From contig JALGWB010000032.1 in NCBI GenBank assembly GCA_025774405.1, positions 1-11,765 on the forward strand: a DNA stretch of 11,765 nucleotides, written 5' to 3'. Below are positions 1 through 6,075 of this stretch, piece after piece (the first letter of the stretch is position 1; each line of letters opens with the position of its first letter). This DNA comes from a bacterium. GTDB taxonomy: Bacteria; Arandabacterota; Arandabacteria; Arandabacterales; Arandabacteraceae. The notes beneath the pieces were generated by a model, which was not told the DNA's origin, searched no databases, and saw only the letters and a program-made list of their open reading frames with translations. A program made the position numbers and the translations under genes.

Positions 1-412
1 ACAAGCGTTGTTGGGGCCATCTGTCCACCGGTCATACCATAGATGGCGTTGTTGACAAAAACAATGGTTATCTTCTCACCACGATTAGCACTATGGATCA
101 GTTCGGCCGTCCCAATTGAGGCAAGATCGCCATCACCCTGATGTGTAAGACGATGCAATCCGGCCTCATGCGTTTTATGCCAGTTGCGACCGCCGGTGCC
201 CTTCCATGGGCAGCCTGGATGAAATCAAAATTGAAATAATCATCCGCAAAAACAGAGCAACCAACTGAAGCAACCCCTACGCATCTCGTCATGATTCCAA
301 GCTCGTCAATAACCTCGGCGGTCAGTCTATGGATAAGGCTGTGACCGCAACCAGGGCAGTACGTGAACTGCTTGTCGCTAAGGCTCTCGGGTTTTCCAAA
401 GACTTTTTTCAA
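1..412 (-). pseudogene. 2-oxoacid:ferredoxin oxidoreductase, TPP-binding (beta) subunit; frameshifted and cut by the window edge
   Basis: This is the catalytic subunit that binds thiamine pyrophosphate and, with the alpha and ferredoxin subunits encoded just upstream, converts a 2-oxoacid plus CoA to acyl-CoA while reducing ferredoxin in the cytoplasm. The N-terminal part shows the family motifs YCPGCGH and VGCSVFADDYF and the stretch AAHGRAPAVATGIKR. The open frame then leaves the family pattern near position 150 and stops at 98-100. In the neighbouring frame the family sequence resumes at once with LTHQGDGDLASIGTAEL (GDGD is the TPP/Mg site) and continues with VNNAIYGMTGGQMAPTTL to the edge. 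One base therefore appears to be missing at about 150-151. The GTG at 421 has GGAG directly against it, with no spacer. The TTG at 412 lies 8 bases after the same GGAGG, so 412 is preferred. The alpha-subunit stop is 17 bases upstream. A sequencing or assembly error is as likely as a true pseudogene. Confidence 0.85.
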
Positions 413-429
413 AACAGCCACCTCCAGAT

Positions 430-1527
430 CTATTCGACCGCAGGATAAATCTCAACCGCCTCATCCGAAGACTTCGCCTTCCTTGCGGCCTCGACAATCT
501 CATCTTCAACAGGTAAGCCCCCACCTGTATGTGCAAGCAGCGATACCTTCGCCTTGCCGCAAATGCTCAGCAAGACATCCTCATACATCTGTCCCAGACT
601 CATCTCAACAACCAATATATCAGACTTGTCTGCTGCCACATCCAAAAGCACACTCTTTGGAAATGGCCAGAGGGTTATCGGTCTTAGGAGTCCAAGCTTG
701 ATGTTTCCGTTCTCCCTCGATAGAGCCACAGCTGCCTTTGCAACCCGCGCGGCAGTACCATATGCAACAAGCACAACATCGGCATCATCCACCCTGTAAA
801 GCTCATACCTTACCTCTTCACTTTCAATCCTTCGGTACTTCTCAAGCAGATGCATGTTATGCCTTTCGAGCGTTCCTGGTGCAAGCCTTACAGAGGTTAT
901 CAGGTGTTTCGATCTTCCATCGGAGTTACCGAGAGTCCAGCCGGTCTTCGATGAAGCATCATATTCAATTGGATCCCTCATCACCACAGGCTCCATCATC
1001 TGCCCCAGGATACCATCTCCGAGGATCATTGCAGGATTCCGATAGCGGTCGGCAAGCTCGAAACCGAGCATCGTCAGGTCAACGAGTTCTTGGACGGTAC
1101 TGGGACCAAGGACAATCACGCGATAATCCCCGTGCCCTCCACCTCTGGTGGCCTGAAAGTAGTCGGATTGCGCAGGAGCGATATTGCCCAGTCCAGGACC
1201 CCCTCTGACAATGTTTGCATAGAAGCATGGCAGCTCAGCGCCACAAAGGTAGGAGATGCCTTCCTGTTTAAGACTGATGCCTGGGCCAGAGGAAGAAGTC
1301 ATTGCACGGGCTCCAGCAGCCGCTGCTCCATAGATCATATTTATCGCAGCTATCTCACTTTCAGACTGAATGAAGGTTCCACCGACTTCGGGCATTCGTC
1401 GAGACATGTACTCAGTAAGCTCATTCTGTGGAGTTATTGGATAGCCGGCGTAGAAGCGGCAACCTGCTCGAATAGCTGCTTCGCCAATCGCCTCGTTACC
1501 CTTCATTAGTGAACGCTCTTGAGCCAT
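430..1527 (-). CDS. vorB: 2-oxoacid:ferredoxin oxidoreductase alpha subunit (VorB/KorA type)
   Basis: This is the alpha subunit (365 aa) of a CoA-dependent 2-oxoacid:ferredoxin oxidoreductase. Its N-terminal pyrimidine-binding domain covers roughly residues 1-235 and carries MKGNEAIGEAAIRAGC, YPITPQNE (about 29-36), SESEIAAINMIYGAA, SSSGPGISLKQEG and RGGPGLGNI. A transketolase C-terminal-like (PFOR_II) region fills roughly residues 250-340. From memory of the family, the wording of these motifs is closest to proteins named VorB (3-methyl-2-oxobutanoate, i.e. 2-ketoisovalerate, oxidoreductase). KorA (2-oxoglutarate) enzymes are very similar, so the substrate is not settled and the symbol is provisional. 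The ATG at 1527 begins MAQERSLMKGNEAIG, which fits the family. Longer reading to 1596 would run into the ferredoxin gene. The order ferredoxin-alpha-beta with short gaps (16 and 17 bases) marks one operon. The gamma subunit is not in the window and may lie past the left edge. Confidence 0.93.
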   Translation of the reverse strand: MAQERSLMKGNEAIGEAAIRAGCRFYAGYPITPQNELTEYMSRRMPEVGGTFIQSESEIAAINMIYGAAAAGARAMTSSSGPGISLKQEGISYLCGAELPCFYANIVRGGPGLGNIAPAQSDYFQATRGGGHGDYRVIVLGPSTVQELVDLTMLGFELADRYRNPAMILGDGILGQMMEPVVMRDPIEYDASSKTGWTLGNSDGRSKHLITSVRLAPGTLERHNMHLLEKYRRIESEEVRYELYRVDDADVVLVAYGTAARVAKAAVALSRENGNIKLGLLRPITLWPFPKSVLLDVAADKSDILVVEMSLGQMYEDVLLSICGKAKVSLLAHTGGGLPVEDEIVEAARKAKSSDEAVEIYPAVE

Positions 1528-1543
1528 CTTCCGCCTGCCTTTC

Positions 1544-1750
1544 TTATTTGAATACTTCAAGCGCCACCTCCGGACACATCCATCCGCAGATGGCACATCC
1601 CGTACACGAATCAGGCCTGCTGAACTCCGGGTAATGATAGCCCTTTGAGTTGAATTTAGCCGAGAGCTGAAGCACCTGCTTCGGGCAGAAAACTATGCAG
1701 AGCTCACATCCTTTACAACGCTCTTCGTTCACCTTAACCTCAGGCATCAT
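1544..1750 (-). CDS. Ferredoxin-type subunit of 2-oxoacid:ferredoxin oxidoreductase (2x[4Fe-4S])
   Basis: This is a 68-aa small iron-sulfur subunit, of the kind called KorD or VorC/D, that passes electrons from the TPP centre to external ferredoxin. Two complete CxxCxxCxxxCP clusters are visible: Cys12, 15, 18 and 22, and Cys49, 52, 55 and 59, separated by the usual loop in this subunit family (FNSKGYHYPEF). It begins with two consecutive ATG codons (1750 and 1747). AGGGAG in the preceding ten bases serves either. It is the first gene of the oxidoreductase operon, 16 bases ahead of the alpha subunit, and follows an 89-base gap after nadD. A possible promoter lies in that gap. Confidence 0.93.
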   Translation of the reverse strand: MMPEVKVNEERCKGCELCIVFCPKQVLQLSAKFNSKGYHYPEFSRPDSCTGCAICGWMCPEVALEVFK

Positions 1751-1791
1751 TCGTCTCCCTTGAGTGATATGTTACGGAAACAAACCCACTT

Positions 1792-1820
1792 AAGTTACCA
1801 TATTGGATTTCGCGAGTCAA
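1792..1820 (-). promoter_or_regulatory. Candidate sigma-70-like promoter for the oxidoreductase operon
   Basis: On the minus strand TTGACT (1820-1815) is followed after 17 bases by TAACTT (1797-1792), about 40 bases ahead of the ferredoxin-subunit start. The -35 match is good (5 of 6). The -10 match is weak (3 of 6). The position in the 89-base gap between nadD and the oxidoreductase genes is sensible. Read-through from nadD is equally possible, because no terminator is visible in the gap. Confidence 0.3.
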
Positions 1821-1839
1821 TGCTAAGGTATGCGCCTGG

Positions 1840-2517
1840 TTAGCCACCTGACTTGTAGAGTCTATTGCCATAAATGTAGTCCTCAACCGCTTTGGGTACC
1901 AGAAACCTGATGCTTTGGCCCTGAGCTATACGCCTTCGAATCTCAGTTGAAGAGATACCGATTTCGGTTATATCCACGAACCTGGCTCGCCCCTGAAAAT
2001 CCTGAACTGCCGTGATGCTCGCCGCATAACCTGGTCGCCGCGCCACAGCCAGAAAACACTCAGAGGTAATTCGCTCGGGCTGCTTCCAGGTGTTGATCTC
2101 AAGGTAGGCGTCAAGTCCGAGTATGAGCCAGAACTCCGGTTCATTGCCGAGACGCTTTCGGAGCTCGGCTATGGTGTCAATCGTGTAGGATACTCCTCCG
2201 CGTTCGATTTCAAGGTCTGAGTAAGTGAATTCCGGGTGTCCCTCAAGAGCCAACTCGAGCATTGTCAGACGGTGAGAGGGATCAGCGGGTACATAGTCAG
2301 GTTTGTGAGGAGGGATGGCACATGGGATGAACACCACAGTATCGAGTCCAATGGCTTCCCTCACCTCTTCGGCGCAGACAAGGTGTCCCAGGTGGACTGG
2401 ATCGAATGTCCCACCGAAAACGCCTATTCGTTTAAGACCGGCTATCCTCTGAAGTCCACTTATCAGACCTTTTTCCACCTCCAAGTTGATTGAGGTATCT
2501 GGCAGCTTCTTCAGCAA
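1840..2517 (-). CDS. nadD: Nicotinate-nucleotide adenylyltransferase NadD
   Basis: This enzyme transfers AMP from ATP to nicotinate mononucleotide to give deamido-NAD, a step of NAD synthesis in the cytoplasm. The nucleotidyltransferase signature RIGVFGGTFDPVHLGHL sits near residues 31-47, and the second motif, GISSTEIRRR, is near the C terminus. PPHK and the SYTIDTI segment are also typical. The start is uncertain. The longest frame opens at TTG 2517, giving 225 aa with about 30 residues ahead of the usual N terminus, and overlaps the upstream lipoprotein gene by 86 bases. In-frame alternatives are TTG 2484 and GTG 2478. A strong GGAGGTG at 2476-2482 stands 11 bases before an in-frame CTG at 2466, which would give the family-normal length. 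Whichever start is used, the gene begins inside its neighbour, which suggests translational coupling. The assignment to NadD is firm; the N terminus is not. Confidence 0.93.
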   Translation of the reverse strand: MLKKLPDTSINLEVEKGLISGLQRIAGLKRIGVFGGTFDPVHLGHLVCAEEVREAIGLDTVVFIPCAIPPHKPDYVPADPSHRLTMLELALEGHPEFTYSDLEIERGGVSYTIDTIAELRKRLGNEPEFWLILGLDAYLEINTWKQPERITSECFLAVARRPGYAASITAVQDFQGRARFVDITEIGISSTEIRRRIAQGQSIRFLVPKAVEDYIYGNRLYKSGG

Positions 2518-3214
2518 GATCGCTCGATGGATATTCCTGTATTATCTGCTCGAAAAGGCTACGGGCTTCATCAATCTTGCCCTGAGCAACCAGGGCAACA
2601 CCCTTGCCCATCATTGCTTGACCTGCCCAGGGTGTATCGGCATAATCACTCAGAACAGTATCAAAGTAAATAATCGCCGCATCCTGGTAACCCAGCCGCA
2701 GATAGAGCTTACCATTGAGGTACTCCTTCTCAGCAAGTTTAGATCTACAGGTCCGTATTGCTCGCTCCACCTCTTCTTTGAGATTCGTATCGGGATACTC
2801 CCGGAGCACAAGCTTGAGCTCTTCGAGCGCCCTTACGGTCATTGCTTGGTCACGCTCTGGCATCGGTGATTGCTCGAGGTAACACATTGCGATAAAGTAC
2901 ATCGCATCATCAACAAGGGGACTGGTTGGATAGGAATCAATGAAATCTTCAAATCCAGTAATAGCCAGTTCATATTCCTTGAGTTCCTTGTGGCACCATG
3001 CCAGATTGAACTTGGCCTGCTCCGCTATGTCCTTGGCAGGAAACTCTGAAAGCAGTTTCTCGTAATGGGGGATCGCCTTGTAGCATTTACCTTGAGATCT
3101 GAGCTCGTCAGCCAAAGTCAGGCGATCCTGCGGATACATCGCCTCCCTGGTTTGCTTGCTACATCCCGCTATACCCACTACCAGACATAACACAACGACT
3201 GCAAACCTCAGCAT
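2432..3214 (-). CDS. BamD/YfiO-like outer-membrane lipoprotein with TPR repeats
   Basis: This is a predicted lipoprotein of 260 aa. A hydrophobic signal (MLRFAVVVLCLVVGIAGC) ends in a lipobox, Ile15-Ala16-Gly17-Cys18, so the mature protein should be lipid-anchored in the periplasm. The rest is tetratricopeptide-like. Visible repeat units include ADELRSQGKCYKAIPHYEKL, FNLAWCHKELKEYELAITGF, and a third with PMPERDQAMTVRALEEL, the kind of insert seen in BamD. Two more follow near residues 160-240, containing GYQDAAIIYFDTVL and GKIDEARSLFEQII. BamD helps the BamA complex insert outer-membrane proteins. Related TPR lipoproteins do other envelope jobs, so the exact role is inferred. The ATG at 3214 is chosen because GGGAGGAT stands just before it and it opens the signal peptide; an upstream extension to 3271 does not look secretory. 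It lies 19 bases after the upstream gene and overlaps nadD downstream. Confidence 0.82.
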   Translation of the reverse strand: MLRFAVVVLCLVVGIAGCSKQTREAMYPQDRLTLADELRSQGKCYKAIPHYEKLLSEFPAKDIAEQAKFNLAWCHKELKEYELAITGFEDFIDSYPTSPLVDDAMYFIAMCYLEQSPMPERDQAMTVRALEELKLVLREYPDTNLKEEVERAIRTCRSKLAEKEYLNGKLYLRLGYQDAAIIYFDTVLSDYADTPWAGQAMMGKGVALVAQGKIDEARSLFEQIIQEYPSSDLAEEAARYLNQLGGGKRSDKWTSEDSRS

Positions 3215-3233
3215 GATCCTCCCGCCAGACGGC

Positions 3234-3887
3234 TCATGATGCTGTCTTGTTTGAATAGAACAGATAGACAAGGACCCCTATTATCGCCAGAACCAGCCCA
3301 CCTTCAAGATAGCGATCCCAGGTGGTCTTCTTCAGCTCAGGCCTGGCAAAGTCATATTTGGTATCTGCCAGAGTCCTCAGCGATGAGGCAGGAACAACAT
3401 CCCGAAGTTCCGCGCTCGCCCTTGACGCCCTCAGGACATCACCTGTCCCTTTGTCCACAAGTTCATAGTAGAGGGTTACCCTCGCAATCCGCTCAACTGC
3501 CTTCCCTGTAAGCAGGTAACGCCGCCAGATCTGTCCATAGTGAAGTCCCAGCTCGATCACTTCAATGCTGAGCTGAAGACCAGCAGCAACTGAGTCACCT
3601 TGATTCTCTGAAGCGGTCTGGTCGCTCACCACCTGCCAGCCGAGCCCAAGCAATCTCTCCTTGAGCAGGTTATCAAGCAGCCAACCAGCATCGCCCGCCG
3701 ACTGCATCTCGAGACACAGCCTGGATTCGCCAGGCTGAGGCATGCCGATCGATATTGAATCCACTGCTGCACGAACTGCCATCTCGACAAGTTCAAGATT
3801 GGTCGGTGGGACAGTATCCCCAGAACAGGTCCCGGGGCTGGCGATACCTGCGACAAGCACAGCCAGAAGCAAGATTTTCGTAAGCAT
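3234..3887 (-). CDS. Predicted envelope protein with signal peptide and C-terminal membrane anchor; family not recognised
   Basis: I do not recognise a family for this 217-aa protein. Residues 1-20 form a signal peptide (MLTKILLLAVLVAGIASPGT). A C-terminal hydrophobic segment near residues 196-212 (GGLVLAIIGVLVYLFYS) is followed by a short polar tail, so the bulk of the protein should sit outside the inner membrane while held by its tail. Between them is a mixed alpha/beta region: LLDNLLKERLLGLGWQVVSD resembles a helix-strand unit as in FlgO/CsgG-type periplasmic domains, then a strand-rich part (LQLSIEVIELG, ARVTLYYELVDKGTGDVL). That resemblance is only an impression. The ATG at 3887 has GGAG eight bases ahead and a good promoter further up. 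It heads the operon with the BamD-like lipoprotein and nadD, which hints at an outer-membrane assembly role. Confidence 0.75.
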   Translation of the reverse strand: MLTKILLLAVLVAGIASPGTCSGDTVPPTNLELVEMAVRAAVDSISIGMPQPGESRLCLEMQSAGDAGWLLDNLLKERLLGLGWQVVSDQTASENQGDSVAAGLQLSIEVIELGLHYGQIWRRYLLTGKAVERIARVTLYYELVDKGTGDVLRASRASAELRDVVPASSLRTLADTKYDFARPELKKTTWDRYLEGGLVLAIIGVLVYLFYSNKTAS

Positions 3888-3940
3888 TGCGATACTCCGT
3901 CACTGTAGGTACTCGATAGACACTCAGAGCCTGTCATGAT

Positions 3941-3969
3941 ATTCTTGTATAAAGGCCTGGCTGTGTCAA
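3941..3969 (-). promoter_or_regulatory. Sigma-70-like promoter for the envelope-protein/lipoprotein/nadD operon
   Basis: On the minus strand a perfect TTGACA (3969-3964) is separated by 17 bases from AAGAAT (3946-3941, 4 of 6). It points at the start codon at 3887, leaving a leader of about 45-50 bases. It lies in the 160-base gap (3888-4047) between divergent genes. The plus-strand gene at 4048 must use the same gap, but I see no convincing promoter for it. Confidence 0.5.
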
Positions 3970-4047
3970 CGTGATTTTGCTTAAATTGCTGTTCAGCTGT
4001 GCCGATTAAAGGTCAAGAAGGCAGATCCTGACTCGAAGAGGTGAGTA

Positions 4048-4485
4048 ATGTCTGATACGCATAAGATCATAAGCCATATGTTTGTCAATCTGGTGAAGAT
4101 ATCGCTCGATGAATCGATGGCTCGACGGGCAGCTGCTGTTGTCGATGGAGTAATAGCCAAGCTCGCTGATGAGCTTGGCAGCATCTCCAAAGCTGACTGG
4201 CACAAGCTCAGGGTAGCATTCTGCGGCATGTTGGCACACGGTTGGGCGATGGGAATGAGCCCCTACAACAATCCAAAGACCCGTGCTGACGGAACCCCTC
4301 TTGAGGTAAGGGTCTCCAAAGACATATTGATTCCGATGGAGGCACTCAAGTCACTTCGCTATGTGAAGAAGGATAGCCTCGGTAGAGTTGAGAAAGCGTT
4401 TTTCGAACCAAGTGCTGAGGCGAAGATCAAGGAGCAGATCGAGCGCATCCTGGCCGAGATCGCCAAGAAGTACTGGACGAAGTAG
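4048..4485 (+). CDS. Hypothetical 145-aa soluble protein
   Basis: I do not recognise this protein. It has no signal peptide or membrane segment. It looks largely helical: an N-terminal half with ARRAAAVVDGVIAKLADELG, a central block with conserved-looking aromatic and glycine residues (FCGMLAHGWAMGMSPYNNP), and a strongly charged C-terminal helix (AEAKIKEQIERILAEIAKKY). The gene is supported as real by a clear GAGGTGA ribosome-binding site (4037-4043) five bases or so before ATG and by a compact fit between divergent and convergent neighbours. It stands alone on the plus strand. It ends 11 bases from the end of the fmdB-like gene on the other strand. Confidence 0.8.
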   Translation: MSDTHKIISHMFVNLVKISLDESMARRAAAVVDGVIAKLADELGSISKADWHKLRVAFCGMLAHGWAMGMSPYNNPKTRADGTPLEVRVSKDILIPMEALKSLRYVKKDSLGRVEKAFFEPSAEAKIKEQIERILAEIAKKYWTK

Positions 4486-4508
4486 ATCTCGATATTCTAC
4501 TGCTTTTG
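4481..4508. terminator. Possible weak bidirectional terminator between convergent genes
   Basis: AGTAGA (4481-4486) and TCTACT (4496-4501) form a perfect six-base inverted repeat with a nine-base loop, followed on the plus strand by GCTTTTGC. The repeat contains the stop codon of each converging gene. The stem is short and AT-rich and the T run has only four bases, so its termination strength is doubtful. Confidence 0.28.
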
Positions 4509-4742
4509 CCCGTCGTCGGGCTTCTCACGCTTTCCTTCAGATTTCTGAGAAGATTCACCAGACCGCTTGTAGTCGGTTATGTAGAAACCCGAACCTCTGA
4601 AGATGAGGTTGACCGTCTGGGGCAACAGTTTTTCGAGCTTACCTCCACACTTGGGACACTTCCTCAAGGGTTTGTCCTTGATACTCTGCTCAACCGCAAT
4701 TCGCTTGCCGCATACACTGCATTCATAGTCATAGGTCGGCAT
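4497..4742 (-). CDS. FmdB-family zinc-ribbon protein
   Basis: This is an 81-aa protein of the FmdB putative regulatory family. The N terminus MPTYDYECSVCGKR is the family hallmark. Two CxxC pairs (Cys8/Cys11 and Cys29/Cys32, the latter in KCPKCGG) should bind one zinc ion. The family-typical FRGSGFYITDY follows near residues 48-58. After it comes a polar, Lys/Ser/Glu-rich tail with no predicted structure. Despite the name, most members have no proven regulatory role. The ATG at 4742 follows a G-rich stretch (GGGGGT) that may act as ribosome-binding site. The gene is single on the minus strand and diverges from the secreted-protein gene at 4865. Confidence 0.9.
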   Translation of the reverse strand: MPTYDYECSVCGKRIAVEQSIKDKPLRKCPKCGGKLEKLLPQTVNLIFRGSGFYITDYKRSGESSQKSEGKREKPDDGQKQ

Positions 4743-4765
4743 ATCGCTACCCCCTGCGGTTAACT

Positions 4766-4794
4766 AAGATAACAATAGATGGAGGTAAAAGCAA
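4766..4794 (-). promoter_or_regulatory. Candidate promoter for the fmdB-like gene
   Basis: On the minus strand TTGCTT (4794-4789) is followed after 17 bases by TATCTT (4771-4766, 4 of 6). It lies about 25 bases ahead of the start codon at 4742, leaving a very short leader. The -35 matches at only three positions, so this is tentative. Confidence 0.33.
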
Positions 4795-4803
4795 GTCCAG
4801 TAG

Positions 4804-4832
4804 TTGACACGTGTTGACAGGTTTGATATTTT
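4804..4832 (+). promoter_or_regulatory. Promoter for the secreted carboxypeptidase-regulatory-like protein, with overlapping repeat
   Basis: A perfect TTGACA (4804-4809) stands 17 bases ahead of TATTTT (4827-4832, 4 of 6). A second perfect TTGACA (4814-4819) follows ten bases after the first, but no good -10 sits at the right distance from it. The eight-base palindrome ACACGTGT (4807-4814) lies across the end of the -35 box and could be part of an operator. The transcript would start near 4840, just ahead of the ribosome-binding site at 4851. Confidence 0.5.
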
Positions 4833-4864
4833 GCTCGTGGAATCTTTCGGAAGGAGGGATACAA

Positions 4865-5374
4865 TTGAAGCCATCAATCGCAGTGATTTGGATGTTGCTG
4901 ATAGTGCCAATGGCGGCGTATGCGGCGGAGCCGTCAACAACACCACGTGAGGAGAAACCGCAGACCAAGGACATACGAAGTATTGAAACAGGATCGCCTC
5001 TCCCCTTTCCTGAGCAGATGATAGCAGGTGAAGTGAGAGATTCTTCAGGTAGCCCCTTGGGAGGCGTATTTGTCAAGCTGTTCGCCGACGGCAGATTGAT
5101 CCAATCAACCACAACAACGAGCGCTGGCTCGTATGAGCTGCGCTTGCCCGTGAACATTGACAAGGATGAAACCGTTGTGCTCTGGTTTCTTCCAGCAACT
5201 GGGAATCTATTGCCAAAGCATGTGGTGTTGAAGAAAAGCTCCTCAGCTCGAAAGGCCAACCTTTTCAGTGCGTGCACTGAAGAGATACACATTCGACCAC
5301 AGATGAGGGTTGATGTGAAGCTCGTCAACGAAAGTGAGTATCTGGCAGCCCTTAAGGTCAAGAACTGCTTCTGA
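4865..5374 (+). CDS. Small secreted protein with carboxypeptidase-regulatory-like (beta-sandwich) domain
   Basis: This is a 169-aa exported protein. Residues 1-20 form a signal peptide ending in an AYA-AE cleavage site. A polar linker follows, and then a carboxypeptidase-regulatory-like/Cna-B-type beta-sandwich from about residue 52 (IAGEVRDSSGSPLGGVFVKL, then TTSAGSYELRLPV). Such domains are common structural or binding modules in secreted and outer-membrane proteins; here there is no enzyme attached. Two cysteines (137 and 168) could form a disulfide. The start is TTG at 4865 because AAGGAGGG (4851-4858) stands seven bases before it and the signal peptide begins there. The frame is also open back to a GTG at 4811, but that codon lies within the promoter. 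The gene ends 26 bases from the convergent PspC gene. Its role is unknown. Confidence 0.8.
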   Translation: MKPSIAVIWMLLIVPMAAYAAEPSTTPREEKPQTKDIRSIETGSPLPFPEQMIAGEVRDSSGSPLGGVFVKLFADGRLIQSTTTTSAGSYELRLPVNIDKDETVVLWFLPATGNLLPKHVVLKKSSSARKANLFSACTEEIHIRPQMRVDVKLVNESEYLAALKVKNCF

Positions 5375-5400
5375 AGGAAACCCGGAGTCTCCAGTTGTCC

Positions 5401-6003
5401 TTAGCCAGCCTGGTCTGACTCCTCAGGGGGGATAAGGATCGCCATTATTGCATAGACTATTAGGCCAATACCCCTCGAGAGGATGATAGCGAGGGCAAAG
5501 ATGAACCTCACCAAGTTCGGATCCAGGTTGTAGAAATCACCCAGCGCGCTGCACACACCCAGCACCATTTTGTCCTGCTGACGCCGTCTCATAGTGGACT
5601 CGGTTTGACCTTGTCGCCAGTAGGAGAACACAAGGATCGCTCCACCAGCTATCAAGGACAGAGGCCATAGAATAGCCCAGGCCACATTCCATGCTCCCCA
5701 AAAATCATAGCGAACGACACCAAGCAATCTCAGGAGCACAACTACACCGACGATAAGCAGAATCACCCCACCGACTGCTAACCTCGACTGCCCGTGAGCT
5801 CTGTCGTGGGATTCATCCTCACTGGCTTGCCGCGGGAAGACATACATCCCAACAAGATAGGCAACGAAACCAATTCCGCCCAGCACACCGAGCAATGCCC
5901 ATCCTATACGCACCCACAAAGGGTCAATTCCGAGGTACTCGGCTACACCAGCACAAACCCCATCGACAACCCTTGGCTGCCTCAGCTTGTAAATCCTCTT
6001 CAT
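5401..6003 (-). CDS. Membrane protein with two PspC domains flanking a transmembrane core
   Basis: This is a 200-aa inner-membrane protein. An N-terminal PspC domain covers residues 3-58 (RVVDGVCAGVAEYLGIDP, then a hydrophobic segment ending YVFP). A middle region has two strongly hydrophobic segments (about 75-95 and 105-127), resembling the membrane part of LiaF/DUF5668-type proteins. A second PspC domain covers residues 141-195 (MVLGVCSALGDFYNLDP, ending ILIPPEE). PspC proteins sense or transmit envelope stress in phage-shock-type responses, so a membrane-stress role is inferred. The ATG at 6003 matches the usual PspC N terminus (MKRIYKLRQ) but has only a weak ribosome site. TTG codons at 6012 and 6018 follow AGGAGAGG and are possible starts. 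A GTG at 6048 overlaps the predicted promoter and is unlikely. No other psp genes (pspA, pspF) are nearby. Confidence 0.85.
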   Translation of the reverse strand: MKRIYKLRQPRVVDGVCAGVAEYLGIDPLWVRIGWALLGVLGGIGFVAYLVGMYVFPRQASEDESHDRAHGQSRLAVGGVILLIVGVVVLLRLLGVVRYDFWGAWNVAWAILWPLSLIAGGAILVFSYWRQGQTESTMRRRQQDKMVLGVCSALGDFYNLDPNLVRFIFALAIILSRGIGLIVYAIMAILIPPEESDQAG

Positions 6004-6038
6004 TCCGCTCAAAGTCAAGCCTCTCCTCTCGTAGATGT

Positions 6039-6067
6039 CTTTTACCACCTGATCAGCTGCCAGTCAA
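6039..6067 (-). promoter_or_regulatory. Candidate promoter for the double-PspC gene
   Basis: On the minus strand TTGACT (6067-6062, 5 of 6) is followed after exactly 17 bases by TAAAAG (6044-6039, 4 of 6), giving a transcript start near 6032. It lies between the lpd stop at 6076 and the PspC start. This would separate the PspC gene from the hdrC-hdrB-lpd cluster and argues against the upstream GTG start at 6048. Confidence 0.42.
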
Positions 6068-6075
6068 GAGGTGTG

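Noticed and set aside
141..160. Programmed -1 ribosomal frameshift in the TPP-binding subunit
   Set aside because: No X-XXY-YYZ slippery heptamer is present at the shift, and this family does not use programmed shifting as far as I know.
738..1509. Long plus-strand open frames opposite the oxidoreductase alpha subunit
   Set aside because: Their translations are low-complexity and unrelated to known proteins. The minus-strand gene is certain over this whole stretch.
4811..4864. Upstream GTG start (4811) for the small secreted protein
   Set aside because: It lies inside the promoter elements and lacks a ribosome site. The signal peptide begins properly at TTG 4865 behind AAGGAGGG.
4747..5361. 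A 204-codon open frame on the minus strand opposite the small secreted protein gene
   Set aside because: It has no family resemblance, no convincing ribosome site, and covers the promoter region. The plus-strand gene has a signal peptide, a recognised domain and a good ribosome site.
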